Origin: Thamnaconus septentrionalis
Lineage: Eukaryota; Chordata; Actinopteri; Tetraodontiformes; Monacanthidae
DNA length: 64,000 nucleotides
Direction of reading: 5' to 3'
NCBI GenBank assembly: GCA_009823395.1
Contig: CM020512.1
Span: 6,382,405-6,446,404, forward strand
The stretch's first letter is position 1; every line of letters starts with the position of its first letter. A model generated the notes under the pieces. It did no database searches. It saw only the letters and a program-made list of their open reading frames with translations, and was not told the DNA's origin. Positions 13,594-25,754 of the stretch are shown piece after piece. Both the position numbers and the translations under genes were made by a program.

Positions 13594-16200
13594 CATAGAA
13601 AACCTTGTTACTATATCACAAGCCAACAAAGACCTGGTGAAAGTCTTTGAGCAGCACCAATAAGCTGCCAGTTCCCGTCTCTTGTACCACCCACATCTCT
13701 TTGAAGCTGTGAACAGACCAAACCTCCACATGGAACAAAACCACAGTTTAGTTGGACGATTTAGAAGGGGAAACAAAACAGCCACCAGTTAGCTGAATTT
13801 GTGTAGACTGAACAATTTCTTTTTTTGCAAAAATGTTCAAAAAAACAGTTGTTGTTGTGTTTTTTGTCTATGAAAATTGAGAAACATTTCAAAATCTATT
13901 TCAAAACCAAATTCTGTTGGCCACAAAGTACACAGACGGACCTGATGAACACTGTCGAAGCACATGAAGTCAGTGTGTGTGTGTGTGTGTGTCCTGCCAA
14001 ACTGAGGTTATAAAACATGATCCTCTCACTGCAGTGGGAATAGTTTTTCTCTCCCCGGAGCAAGTTCCAATTTGCCGTGTGTGACTGCCATCATTTCATA
14101 TGGCGCATAATTCAATTGATCCAAAGGCCTGTGAGTAATGTTTTTTTTTTTTAGAAAAAGTTCTAAATAATTAAATAAGCTTTGAATTTGGCAGCATGGT
14201 TAGGAACCAGAATGATGCAATGATCTTCTGTCCCCGAGGCTTTTTCCTTCATTGCCACCAAGAGGTTGGTAAATTCTTGATTCGAGTCTCCGTCTCAACT
14301 TTTGACAAATTACCATGAAATTTGGCATTCGCGTAACCCCGGGAGGTATTACGGCAAAGGATTTTAACTGCCACCAGGGCTCCAAAATCTGCAGCCAGTG
14401 TCTTTGTTTTTCGACGCACTCCCATCACCTGCAGTGGAACTGAAGTTGCCAACTCCTGACATCAACTTGGAAGTGAGATCTGTTTCGGTGTGGGATCAAG
14501 TCTCCCGTATTAAGGTAATTATTACAACCACAGATGGTCTTATTTAGCCGGGGGAAGGAAAAAAAGAGAGAGAGAGACTGAACACAGAGCTCACTTTCAG
14601 CCCAGAGACACTTGAGGTCACATCCTGTTAGGCTGGAAATCCACTTGCTTCTTAACGACACCTTCGCGAACACGGGCTTCCAGGCTGAGTTCAGATTCAA
14701 CCTGGGAAAAAAAATTTAAATAAAATAAAATAAAATCTGATGAGTCCAAGCAATGAGGTCTCACGAGAGGCGAGGATGTCTTAAGTAGAGGTATGAGTTG
14801 CAGATGGACAACTCACATAGAATGAAATATGACAACCATACAACTTGTGAAACTTCTTCTCCAAGTCTGACTTGTCTTCCTGAAAGTTCATGCGTGACTC
14901 AAACTCACGTTCCATCGGACACCTGGCAGATTTCACTCCAGCAGACTGAACATCCAGCCTTCACCTGTCAAAGGGCGTCGGCTCTCCACAGAGGACGTTG
15001 CTTGAAGTCAAAAATGTAGCATCAAGGTGAACATTTCATTTCACCAGACCAAAGTGGAAACATCTGGCACGCAAACCAACAAAACACTCTCCAATTTTGA
15101 ATTTTGTATCATCACAGGTCCTCATATTGAATCAGGTTTGGAAGGACTCAGGTTTTTATGTCGTCCTTCAGTTCAGTCGAACTGAGAAGCCACTTCAGCC
15201 AGAAGAACAATCATCTGGTTTAGACAATCGGGTCATCTGTTCGACTATGTCTGGATGTTACTTGTACTTGTTCGGAGTTGAGTAAAGACAACAACAACAA
15301 AAAAAAATACTGGCGTGCTGGACAGCCACGATGACGACAGGCCTTATCGGAGTCAGACTCTGCGCTGCTAAATTTAGCCGTGTGTGAGATCTCGCAGCCA
15401 GCGTCTCCACTCTGACGCAAAGGGGCCTTCAGAGGGATTAAGGGCGATGAAAGGTTGAGGATTTAAGAGTCGGACTTGTTTCCATCCTCTTGAAGGTGTT
15501 TGGTCCAGATTGATCATCGTCACCTTGGTGTGCCGCCTGTTTCTTCAGATATCACCCAATAAACGCAACTTCTTTCCTGCTCATAAATTCTGCAACGATA
15601 AGTAAATGGGAGTAGTGTCATATTTTATCATCAGGGCGACAGAATCACATGGCCCCCAAACACACTGCACTGATTTGTGTTCTGGCTTATGTCTAATGTG
15701 TTTTATTTATATGCATATACATTTAATACTTAGTATCATTACTTTTTTATTTTTCAGATAAAAAAGCCATTAAAATGTCCTCAATAAAAGAAAAGTGTAT
15801 CAAATGTTTTGTAGAGTTTTCTGAAAGTGTGTTGTGTAATGTTGTGAACTGTTCCATTTCCTGTGTCTTTTTTGGCCAAGTCTACTTGAAGCACAATCAA
15901 TTGATATCTCCACTCACTCCACGTCCTCTTCGTCTCAACTCTTTAAAAGAAAAGAAAAACATACCAGCCAACCCTAAGTAGTTTATTTCAGGTCTAAAGC
16001 AAAAACCGTCAAGCTTAACAAAGCCATTGACTGCTGGAGAAAGGCAGTGATAAAAATGTTCAAACAAAAGGCCATTTGTAAAGAATTAATTTGGAACATT
16101 GACGGTGGTTTAGTCCTCAAGAACACCTGCTCTTATTGCTGAGGGTAACATGTTACATTGTATGTGGCAATGCACCAAAGTAACTACACTTTGGTCTGAT

Positions 16201-16694
16201 TGTCACACCATGGTGACGTTTGTCTCGTCTTGGGTTTTTTTTAGTCCTGTCATTTCCTGTTTTATTTTGACAAGCGACTAACTAACCCTTCCTCATGTGT
16301 CACCTGTGTGTCTGATCTGATTACCAATTGTCTTCACCTGTTCCCCATTACCCTCCAGAGTGTCTTTGTCTGTAGGTTAGTTCACCTGAGCCTGTCCTTT
16401 GCCCATGTCCACAGTCACAGAGATCGGCACATGTAAGCCTTTGTTCCTCAAGCTCAAGCCTTTGTGTTTGCTTTCGTGATTTATTTATTTTTCTTTAGTT
16501 ACTTGTGTGTTTTGTTTTTTTTTTTAGATTATTCAGTCTTGAGTTTTCTTTTCTGAGAGCCTGGTTAGGCTTATCATAAGAATGTCATGGCCTATTAATT
16601 TGTCACTCTGTTTAGAGGTCATTGGTGAACCCAATAAAGTCTGGTATCTCAAAGATCTCTGCGTCTGGGTCCTGCCTTGAGTCCCAGCCTGACA
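16201..16694 (+). mobile_element. Probable LTR (solo or 5' LTR of a non-autonomous element)
   Basis: The segment begins TGTCAC and ends CTGACA, giving the short inverted ends TGTCA/TGACA typical of LTRs. It carries an AATAAA near 16634 followed by 'ctctgcgtctgggtcctgcc', a phrase I associate with the 3' part of fish LTRs. It is 494 bp long. No second LTR and no gag or pol frame were seen, so it is a solo LTR or the start of a degraded element. No convincing target-site duplication was found. Confidence 0.5.
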
Positions 16695-16825
16695 GTGATA
16701 TTTGTGACACTATGACTAAAATCATCAATACTCAGATTCCACGAGCCCCAGAGCTATGTCTTTTGGGAAATACAACAAACTAAAAGTTTGGATGGCACAA
16801 CAGCTCCAGGCACAAACAACGGGCC

Positions 16826-18582
16826 TGATCAACACCGGGCGATCAACACCGGGCCTCGGCCGGAGGAGCTGCCCCACCAGCGCAAGCGGCGGCGATCAAC
16901 ACCGGGCCTCGGCCGGAGGACCTGCCCCACCAGTGCAAGCGGCGGCGATCAACACCGGGCCTCGGGCGGAGGAGCTTCCCACCAGCGCAAGCGGCGGCGA
17001 TCAACACCGGGCCTCGGCCGGAGGACCTGCCCCATCAGCGCAAGCGACCAGTGCAAGCGGCGGCGATCAACACCGGGCCTCGGCCGGAGGAGCTGCCCCA
17101 TCAGCGCAAGCGGACCAGTGCAAGCGGCGGCGATCAACACCGGGCCTCGGCCGGAGGAGCTGCCCCACCAGCGCAAGCGGCGGCGATCAACACCGGGCCT
17201 CGGCCGGAGGAGCTTCCCCACCAGCGCAAGCGGCGGCGATCAACACCGGGCCTCGGCCGGAGGACCTGCCCCATCAGCGCAAGCGGACCAGTGCAAGCGG
17301 CGGCGATCAACACCGGGCCTCGGCCGGAGGAGCTTCCCCACCAGCGCAAGCGGCGGCGATCAACACCGGGCCTCGGCCGGAGGAGCTTCCCACCAGCGCA
17401 AGCGGCGGCGATCAACACCGGGCCTCGGCCGGAGGAGCTTCCCACCAGCGCAAGCGGCGGCGATCAACACCGGGCCTCGGCCGGAGGACCTGCCCCACCA
17501 GCGCAAGCGGCGGCGACGGCTGGAGGAGCTTCCCCACCAGCGCAAGCGGACCAGTGCAAGCGGCGGCGATCAACACCGGGCCTCGCCGGAGGAGCTGACC
17601 CACCAGCGCAAGCGGCGGCGATCAACACCGGGCCTCGGCCGGAGGAGCTGCCCCACCAGCGCAAGCGGCGGCGATCAACACCGGGCCTCGGCCGGAGGAG
17701 CTTCCCCACCAGCGCAAGCGGCGGCGATCAACACCGGGCCTCGGCCGGAGGAGCTTCCCCACCAGCGCAAGCGGCGGCGATCAACACCGGGCCTCGGCCG
17801 GAGGACCTGCCCCACCAGCGCAAGCGGACCAGTGCAAGCGGCGGCGATCAACACCGGGCCTCGGCCGGAGGAGCTGCCCCACCAGCGCAAGCGGACCAGT
17901 GCAAGCGGCGGCGATCAACACCGGGCCTCGGCCGGAGGAGCTTCCCACCCCCCCAGCGCAAGCGGCGGCGATCAACACCGGGCCTCGGCCGCAGGAGCTG
18001 CCCCACCAGCGCAAGCGGCGGCGATCAACACCGGGCCTCGGCCGGAGGAGCTTCCCCTCCCCAGCGCAAGCAAGCGGCGGCGATCAACACCGGGCCTCGG
18101 CCGGAGGAGCTTCCCCACCAGCGCAAGCGGCGGCGATCAACACCGGGCCTCGGCCGGAGGAGCTTCCCACCAGCGCAAGCGGCGGCGATCAACACGGGCC
18201 TCGGCCGAGGACCTGCCCCATCAGCGCAAGCGGACCAGTGCAAGCGGCGGCGATCAACACCGGGCCTCGGCCGGAGGAGCTGCCCCACCAGCGCAAGCGG
18301 CGGCGATCAACACCGGGCCTCGGCCGGAGGAGCTTCCCCACCAGCGCAAGCGGCGGCGATCAACACCGGGCCTCGGCCGGAGGACCTGCCCCACCAGCGC
18401 AAGCGGACCAGTGCAAGCGGCGGCGATCAACACCGGGCCTCGGCCGGAGGAGCTGCCCCACCAGCGCAAGCGGACCAGTGCAAGCGGCGGCGATCAACAC
18501 CGGGCCTCGGCCGGAGGAGCTGACCCACCAGCGCAAGCGGCGGCGATCAACACCGGGCCTCGGCCGGAGGACCTGCCCCACC
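16826..18582. repeat. GC-rich minisatellite, 53-bp unit, about 30 copies
   Basis: The core unit runs from 'gcggcggcgatcaacaccgg' through 'gcctcggccggaggagctgc' to 'cccaccagcgcaa' (53 bp). Variants carry a 14-bp insertion 'gcggaccagtgcaa' (67 bp) or lose one C (52 bp). The unit has no stop codon in any forward frame. Because 53 is not a multiple of three, all three forward frames stay open for hundreds of codons (up to 652). These frames are low-complexity and mutually overlapping. I do not regard them as genes. Confidence 0.9.
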
Positions 18583-18712
18583 ACCGAGCCTCGGGCAGTG
18601 GGCCGCCTCCTCGATTCCCAGCAGCGGCGTACATCACCGAGCCTCGGACAGCGGGGCGGCCTCCTCGATTCCCAGCTGCGGCGTTCATCATCGGGCCTCA
18701 GGCTGTGAGGTT
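18576..18712. repeat. Second, 60-bp tandem duplication next to the minisatellite
   Basis: Two diverged copies of a unit of about 60 bp: 'caccgagcctcgg' followed by 'cgcctcctcgattcccag' and 'gcggcgt'. A third partial copy begins 'catcgggcctcagg'. The unit shares the 'gcctcgg' core with the 53-bp array and looks like a related or ancestral repeat. Confidence 0.7.
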
Positions 18713-18769
18713 GACAGCCCCTGCCAGTACCAACATGGGCCGGTAACCTTTGGAGGCGTTCAAAATGCC

Positions 18770-19855
18770 AACCAGAGGCTCAAAGACCGAGGCAAAGACG
18801 AATATTTTTATAAGCTGCATATACAGAACGCCAGGCTCTAGCATCGACATCTTCAGCAACTGGATCGGCGACTCTCTGACTAAAATATCCCACAAGAATG
18901 TGTTTTTCTGTGGGGACTTCAACATTGACCTCCTAAATCCGAACAACCATAAAAAGACTGATTTCATTAATACTTTATACAGTCTCAGCATGCACCCCAC
19001 AATAACAAGACCTAGTCGTGTTACCTCTCACTGTGCCACCTTGATTGACAATATCTTCACCAATGTAATGGATACCAACTTAACGAGTGGATTACTTATA
19101 AATGATATCACTGATCACTTGCCGGTGTTTATAATATATGATTGTGATGTTTATGACAACTTCCATGACAATTGCTTACAATATAGAAGGGTCAGGACTG
19201 AGGACTCAATGAACTCCTTGGTGAATGATTTGATTGAATATAAATGGGAATCAGTGTATAATGAAAGAGATGTTGATGTTGCATACGATAAATTTCTAAG
19301 AATATTTAAATTATTATATGATCGAAACTGTCCCATGAGGAGAGTCAACAACACGCATAAATATAAGAATAATCCATGGATCACAAAAGGCTTACAAAAT
19401 GCATGTAAAAAAAAAAAAAGAACACACTATACAGACATTTCTTGGCACACAGAACTGTTGAAGCTGAAAGTAAATATAAGAAGTATAAAAACAAGTTAAC
19501 TACTATTATGAGGATGTGTAAAAAAGAGTACTACACTAAAATACTAGAACTCAACAAAAACAGTATTAAAGGTATTTGGAACATATTAAATAGTGTAATT
19601 AGAAATAACTCGGGACATATTAATCACCCCCGGTATTTTACTGAAAATGTTAACAATACATATATAATGGAGAAGGCTGTAAACCAGTTTAATGGATATT
19701 TCGCTAGTATTGGTTCTAAATTGGCTGAAGAAATACCGGAGTCGTCACCAGGTTGTGATATGGCTATTAATAGAAATATTAGCTCATTGTTCCTTAAACC
19801 TGTCTGTGAGAAAGAAGTTATAGATATCATTAATAACATCTGTGGTAATAAGTTG
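18770..19855 (+). pseudogene. Truncated L2/CR1-type LINE: endonuclease fragment and linker, no reverse transcriptase
   Basis: The translation contains motifs of an apurinic-like endonuclease domain: 'IYRTPGS', then 'FCGDFNIDLLN' and 'DHLPVF'. The linker follows, with 'KKEYYTKILELNKNSIKGIWN' type sequence in a second frame. The frame shifts in a 13-base A run at about 19407-19419, so the two overlapping frames are one broken ORF. It starts inside the endonuclease (the N-terminal catalytic part is missing) and stops at 'NNICGNK', just before reverse transcriptase would begin. It is therefore truncated at both ends and dead. Confidence 0.8.
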
Positions 19856-21932
19856 CTTTTGTATCATGGAAAACTCCAAAACAAAGTATTGAAAAGGAAC
19901 GCCTGCTCTCTTCTTTCTTCCTTTTCTACTTGCCTGACGGCAGCTCAGGAACTGCACTTTCTAAAGATTCCATCCGTGTCCCCTGCCTGCAATTCTTCAG
20001 CGCTTCACGCCGATTAGCGGCTCATCGGCCCCCGTTGTCCCATCCAGTGGTGGGTGGGTCGGCTCCGAACGAAGCCCACCAGTCTGGATTTCCTCACGCG
20101 GGACTTCGCTCAGCCTGCTGGTGCGAGACAGAGCTCCACTTCTCACTGCTTCCTGTTGCCTGTGTGCATGCATGCGTGTGTTCCAGGCTGTGCACGAGGG
20201 AATACGGCCAGCAACAAACACACGCAGGTAGTCACGGGGCCCGGCCGTGAAGATTCATGAGCGCACGCCCGCACACTCTTTTCCCCCCGGAGGCCAGGCG
20301 GTGACCTTTGACCTCTCCAGTGGCAAACGGCAGGTTAGTTCCCCTGTCACAGGGGGGGTCACGTCCGTACAGTGGTCCGTCCTCCTCCATCCCATCCGTC
20401 ACTCCTCACCCTCTCCTCACCTTCGCTCCCTGTCTCCTCCACGACACTGCACCTGGGATGCAAACCGGACAGGAGCAAGAAGAATGACGAGCGCCTTTTC
20501 TTTCTCCTTCTCCTGTTGCGGCTCGCGAGCTTGACAAGTAATTTCCTGCAGCTGTTTGTTTCTCTGTAACGAACTGTTGGTTGAAGCAGTGACGTGCATT
20601 TGCTCAAGTGTTTCTACCAACAGCCAGAGCTTCCACCTCACAGATCACGACTCTTTATATCTTTTTCTTTTAATTATTTAAGTGCATTAAAGGGTTTGAA
20701 GCCGAGGCAGAGCCCTAGGAGCATTGCTATATATTCATGAGTTTAATTATTGTTAAATGTGTTTGGTTCTTTTCTGTGTCTTTTTTCGTTAAAGCTGCTA
20801 CAGAACCTAATTCATGACTAGTGTTTAAAGTTTGTTTTGGCATGAACAGAGCACAAGAGAAGCAAATAATCTCTCCGTTCTGTTCAACAAATGATGACAA
20901 ATGAAGATGCTTTTCTCCCTTCTCACTCTTTCTCCTGCATTTCACCATCTCTGCTTGTTTTCGCCATCTAATCTTATCCTAGTTTGCAATTAAGTAATTT
21001 GCAAAGGCTTACACTATCCTCCGCTGCTATGTACACACTCGGCCCGGTCCCAGTCGCTGCAGGCAATTTCCTCTTCATCCCCTTATCAGCCGGAGCCAAA
21101 TCAAAAGTCAAAACACGAGGTCCTCTGGCCAAGCAAGGCCTCATATCTAATCTCCAATAACCATTAACAGCTGAAGGAAAAAGAAAGACAAAGAAAAATA
21201 AGACGGGGAGAAGGATTCCGACTCGTCCGCACACAAAAAAATGTCAGCAAAAAATCATTAATGAAACGCAAACTAGATAAATAATCTCAAGGCCTTGTAA
21301 CTACAGTCAGTCCTTCACCCCAAAGCTGCCTCAAAATATACAAACTCTCACCCGGACACGTTCTGACTCACATGGGCGCTTCCTACTTCTGGACATGTGG
21401 TCAGGTTTCAGGTAGACGTGTCAACATTGACGCGGCTCTTTCAGACGAACCCCCGACGTGTCAACACCTACTTCTTCTTTCAACTCAGACGTCGAAAGGA
21501 AATGTCATTTGTCTGCGACGGGAAAATATTTCTCCTTATTTTCCTACTGAGTGCATGTAAAGAGGTCATGACCTCACATTTGACTTGTATTCTCCGGTTT
21601 ATTAAAAAAAGAAAGAATGGAGCGCAGGCTGCGTCTTTATGGCTTTTTGACACTTGAGAATATGAACGTGTGATAGGAGATGCTGTAAAGGAATGAAGGA
21701 GAGAGACGAGAGAGCGCAATACTGACGTGTGAACCACTTTTCTCATATTCCATCATGTAAAGCGATGACTGTGTTGAAAGCCGCTCTTATTGTGAGTGGG
21801 CCTGCCCACCTCTGGCTAAAAGGGGGGGCAAAAAAATAGCCGACCCTGCTCGGCAGCACTGGTGGACTCATCCATTACGGTAAAGGAAATAACAGGCAAA
21901 GTGGAGGAATGTTAGCAGCAGGGTTCCCCTCA

Positions 21933-21967
<35 letters not shown>

Positions 21968-23610
21968 ACACGCCTGCAAGAGATTGTCAAAATGATGAAT
22001 GCGTGTTTGCATCCACACCTGTGTGAACGCTAAGTGTGCGCACGCACCGTGACCACTGTTCCCTCCCGTGCTAATAAACCAAGTTCAACAAGAACAGCAG
22101 CACTTGAGATCCCTCCCACACACACACACACACACATTCCAAACCAAATCATGCAAAAGTCAAATTCAAACCCTTTCCAAGTTACTGAGACGCATTTCCA
22201 GAATTTACATATAGAGCGATTAAGTTATTTTTTGCAGAGGGAAGAAAAGTGGGTCAACAGCCAGCAGCACAGCACTTTTCAAACTTACTGAAAAAAGCTA
22301 CCGGCGTAACAAAACAACAACTGATCAATCTCACATGAAGCTTTGGGTGACCGTTTGAAGAAAAATCTGCACAACTTTGTCTCGCAATCAACAAGGACCG
22401 ACTGTTTATCCAAGAAGCTTCATCGGCAAAAAGTCATCACAAAGCCAAATATTGGATGCTGGCAGCTATCAACCGCATTTTCACAGATCTGTTTATAGCC
22501 AAGCCCAAAAAGGGGAAATTCTTGAAATCATTTGGGGAAATGGAAAAGGGGTTGATGTGGATTTATAGAGACTACTTGGAGAGGACAGGGGAGGGATGGA
22601 GGAGCCCCGATCACGGAGAAAAGATGATAGAACCAAAAGGAATTGAAGCTATTTATCCAGCTGCTCACCACTGTTTCATCAATGTCTGCAAGAGTTTGAT
22701 GGAGATGTAACAGATGCGCAAAAACACACACATTTATACCCAAACGTATACTCCTTACTTGCCCCTCACAATACCATGTGGGAGCAGTGCTTTGTTTGCT
22801 GACTGTTATGGATGATCTTTGACTGCCCTGTATGGGTCAGCCCTCAGTAGTGCACCTCTGTTGTGTCTGACCCTCTGACCCTTGGCCTGGGGTCTCAGGG
22901 TCACGAGCATCAGAAGCAGCAGCAGAGGGTAGCGACAGCTTGGTTACAAGATGCTTCAAAGCAGCGGGGCTGTTTCTTTTTTAATTCATTAGTCCTTGTC
23001 AAAGGGGGACCTGGGAGCCTCTGGCGCCTCACAGGGGCAGAAGGGCCCTGAGGGAGTACCGTACTCCGAGTACCATATTATCAGCGTTCCTGTTGCTGTT
23101 AACGGAAGGCTTAGGGTTTGATATTATTTTGCTGCCTCTTGCTGCCCTCTTGTGGCCGTCAAAGAGAAATAGTATTTCCGAGGCGATTCGACGTTTAATA
23201 ACGAACAAGTTTAATGAATAATGATAATCTTTAAAAAAAAAAAAAAAAAAAAAAATGCTCCCTTGTATGTAAGCAGAAGTCATGTCTGACAGCTTACCCC
23301 ATAAATAAAAGCACTTATGAAATGAACAGCAAATGAATGAATACACCATGAAAGAAACTTGATTAGCTAAGACTGAGATTTGACAGCTAACCATGACATA
23401 CGGCAGGAGGTCGTCACTGTTAGATAGACAGCGCCCTTCGGCCGTATTTAAATTAAAATGCTGCGTTCCAAATCAAATCACTACAGTTAATTAAGTGTTC
23501 TTGTAATAGACAATATCATCTATCATATCTGGTCATGTACATCGGTATGTACCTAAAATTAAAATATACAAGCACGACACGTAGAATCTTGAGTTAGGTC
23601 TGCGTGTGAC
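19856..23610. other. Intergenic region upstream of selenok
   Basis: No gene was found. It contains a TG array (21936-21967), a CA run near 22120 and an A run near 23232-23253. The AT-rich, low-repeat stretch at about 20640-21320 could be conserved non-coding DNA, but alignment is needed to say so. Confidence 0.45.
21936..21967. repeat. (TG)n microsatellite
   Basis: About 15 TG dinucleotides. Confidence 0.9.
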
Positions 23611-23619
23611 GCCCATACA

Positions 23620-23713
23620 GAACGACGCATGCGCAAAAAAGGACCCGGAACCGAACCGGAAGTGGGGTATCATTCGTAAACACAACAACGAAAGCTCTGG
23701 TACTTTCGAGAGG
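23620..23713 (+). promoter_or_regulatory. selenok core promoter with NRF1-like and ETS-like sites
   Basis: 'cgcatgcgc' at 23626-23634 matches most of the NRF1 palindrome. CCGGAAGT at 23656-23663 is a consensus ETS/GABP site. Both lie within 90 bases of the selenok start codon and there is no TATA box at a suitable distance. This layout is typical of housekeeping promoters. The function is inferred. Confidence 0.5.
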
Positions 23714-25175
23714 ATGGTGTACGTGTCCAACGGTGAGTGGGGTTTTCTCTATTATAAGTGTATTTGTATTCGGTCAATTATTTTAAGTATTTACTAAATA
23801 CGTGTGTTTTACTGAAAAGCAACGCAACAAGCAAGTGTAACGATTTTTAACAATCCGCTTAAATCACCCCCAGCTAGCCAATTAGCTTGTGTTATGCTCG
23901 ACGCACTCGTTTGTGAAACGTTTAAAACAAACAGGCCTTGTCGCATTAATGGCATGTGTCGCTATGAATTTCAGCAAATGATCCCCAATATTTAATAATT
24001 ACTCGTTCGATTTGATATGTCCATCCATTGTTTAACTTACTCTGTTGGTGATATGATGCACTTTGGGGTTAACGATGGCAAGTTTTAAGATTATCTTTCT
24101 CGTTTGTCTTGTAAAACGGAATAAACAAATAAATAAATAAATAAATAAATAAATAGATATAAGCGTAGGGTTTATTGTTAGTGTTGTAGTAATTAGTAGG
24201 TTTGTTTCCTGATCGTGTTTCTACCCGAACAACAATAATAATTCAAGTGTAGAGCACTAATTCTCTTGCCCATTCCTTGCTTGCTGTGCTGTCATTCATA
24301 TCTTTATTACCGTGGTCTCTCAGGTCAGGTCCTGGACAACAGGAGTCAGTCACCATGGCGCCTGTCCTTCTTGACGGATCTTTTCTGGGGAGCGGTGGAG
24401 TTCATCAGCTTGTTGTAAGTCATCGTCTCGACATGGTCAATCGTCTCCGACTTCTCTCTCCCATACAACATTCCTTTAGCCATATCATGATGTCAACACG
24501 CTGCTAATTATACAATAACTTTCTAATCGTTATTGTATAATGCAGGGAGGGATTTAGGTCCGCTAGCCCACTTTCACCAGCTATTAATTGCTAATAGCTA
24601 CTATGAGATGGAAAGTGCTGCTTAAATGCCTTTGTCTTGGCCTCCTTGTTTGATCTTTTTTTTCCTCTTACCAGTTTCAGGACCATTATTCACCCAGATT
24701 TGGCAAAGGATGGAAAAGGTGGTTTGACAGGCTTCAGTGATGGTAGAGGGTAAGTAGTTGGGCCAGTCATATCTCCAGTATCACGCAAACATCCCCCCAC
24801 ATTCAAGTTTCAAAGATAAATCAGCTTAAATCTTGTTGATTTTTCTGCTAAGATAATAAAAAAAAATATTGCTGTTAAATAGGGAAAGACCTTGCATGGG
24901 CATTTCAGTTTGAATGTTGACCTGTTGAGAGCAAAGTATTGAAATGTAGTTGACTGTATTTCTGTCCTCCTTGTATTCTGCTCTGCAGTCCTCCTGGTCC
25001 CCCTGGTGGAAGAAGACGAATGGGAAGAATATCCTACGGTGGGGGTCCTAATGCTCCACCAATGGGAGGAGGATGAGGAAGGTAAGAATTTTTACCCCCC
25101 CTCTGAATCAATCAACATGTCCATGTTTTTAATTGCATGCACACTGTATTTAACCCTCCGATTCTCTGCAGGTAA
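23714..25175 (+). CDS. selenok: Selenoprotein K
   Basis: Small ER-membrane selenoprotein. In mammals it supports ER-associated degradation and, with DHHC6, protein palmitoylation. The coding exons are 23714-23732, 24324-24414, 24675-24749, 24989-25081 and 25172-25175, all with GT-AG borders and consistent phase, giving 93 residues. The N-terminus MVYVSNGQVLD, the segment SPWRLSFLTDLFWG before the single membrane span, the SDGRGPPGPPGGRRRMGR basic Gly/Pro/Arg tail and the terminus GGGUGR all match the family. The in-frame TGA at 25074-25076 is read as selenocysteine. The codon for the last Arg is split by the final intron (AG|G), and the true stop TAA is at 25173-25175. A plain gene finder would stop at the TGA and lose the last residues. 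The residues between the membrane span and the Gly-rich tail (HPDLAKDG) resemble fish orthologues as I recall them. Confidence 0.93.
24121..24154. repeat. (AAAT)n microsatellite in selenok intron 1
   Basis: About eight AAAT/AATA units. Confidence 0.9.
25074..25076 (+). other. selenok: Selenocysteine codon (TGA) of selenok
   Basis: The TGA follows GGA GGA GGA and precedes GGA AG|G TAA, giving the family-invariant C-terminal G-U-G-R. Recoding is supported by the SECIS-like hairpin about 130 bases downstream in the spliced transcript. Confidence 0.92.
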
Positions 25176-25275
25176 ACGCCTACACTGGTTGTGTAGGCGT
25201 GGGGCCTGGTGCGCTGTTTGCTGAGAGGATGTTCTCCGAATAGACGCAGCACAGTGCTGAAGGTCCTTCTTCATC

Positions 25276-25357
25276 AGCTGCCACTGCCTCAAGCAGTTTC
25301 TTGACGCCTCTCTGGGAATTCCTGCATCTAGGGGCCAGATTGGCTGATACAGCAGCT
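25276..25357 (+). promoter_or_regulatory. selenok: SECIS element, form 2, in the selenok 3'UTR
   Basis: The quartet halves are TTGA (25301-25304) and TGAT (25345-25348). Between them, GCC..TCTGG (from 25306) pairs with CCAGA..GGC. The unpaired AA is at 25317-25318, twelve bases after the 5' TGA. A mini-stem TTCCT/AGGGG with loop GCATCT sits above the AA, as in form-2 SECIS elements. AGCTGC (25276) can pair with GCAGCT (25352) to make the lower helix. The base before the 5' TGA is T, where A or G is commoner. I did not fold it by computer. Confidence 0.7.
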
Positions 25358-25710
25358 AATTGCACCACTTACTTTCCTTGCGTCATTTTACGTAGAGATG
25401 TAGATCACTGATATGTCGGTTATAAACATCAATTATCAATCTACCAATTGTTTTGTATTGTTCTGTTTAATTAAAACTTAAGTTAAAACATGTTACTCTT
25501 GCGTAGTTACCTTTTTCAAATATCTGGACGCTGCTGATATTTGCGTGTCAGGGTGCAGGACCTCTAATTACGGGATTATTACAAGTAACTGTCAAGAATC
25601 AATATTCAACCAAAGACACAGGGGTGTTTTTGGTTGGCTGAGCCAGGTATTTTTTTAAATTTAATTTCAGATTGATTTGATCTCCAGAAGATATGACTTT
25701 TGTTCATCAT

Positions 25711-25716
25711 AATAAA
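25711..25716 (+). terminator. selenok: Polyadenylation signal AATAAA, selenok
   Basis: AATAAA lies about 540 bases after the selenok stop and downstream of the SECIS. The actr8 signal on the other strand lies about 33 bases further on. Confidence 0.7.
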
Positions 25717-25748
25717 ATGCAGTCATTGTTTTTCTCAAGTTTCAAAGT

Positions 25749-25754
25749 CTTTAT
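25749..25754 (-). terminator. actr8: Polyadenylation signal AATAAA, actr8
   Basis: TTTATT on the + strand is AATAAA on the - strand, about 290 bases after the actr8 stop codon. The two convergent 3'UTRs therefore probably meet or overlap by a few bases. Confidence 0.6.

Larger units (their letters stand above)
10804..16200. other. Intergenic region, repeats only
   Basis: It contains a SINE relic, a CACT array, four TG arrays and several A/T runs. No exon with a recognisable product was found on either strand. Confidence 0.5.

Noticed and set aside
16949..18691. Minus-strand open frames of 60-100 codons across the minisatellite
   Set aside because: Repeat-derived shadows of the same array.
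16756..18746. Long forward open frames of 280, 490 and 652 codons
   Set aside because: They are three frames of the same 53-bp tandem repeat. No domain, and no frame is preferred.
20247..20641. Overlapping open frames near 20.2-20.6 kb on both strands
   Set aside because: Low-complexity Ser/Pro/Arg-rich translations with no homology and no splice logic.
1..23600. Exons of CACNA2D3 or WNT5A, which follow SELENOK in mammals
   Set aside because: No exon resembling either gene was recognised in this part of the window.
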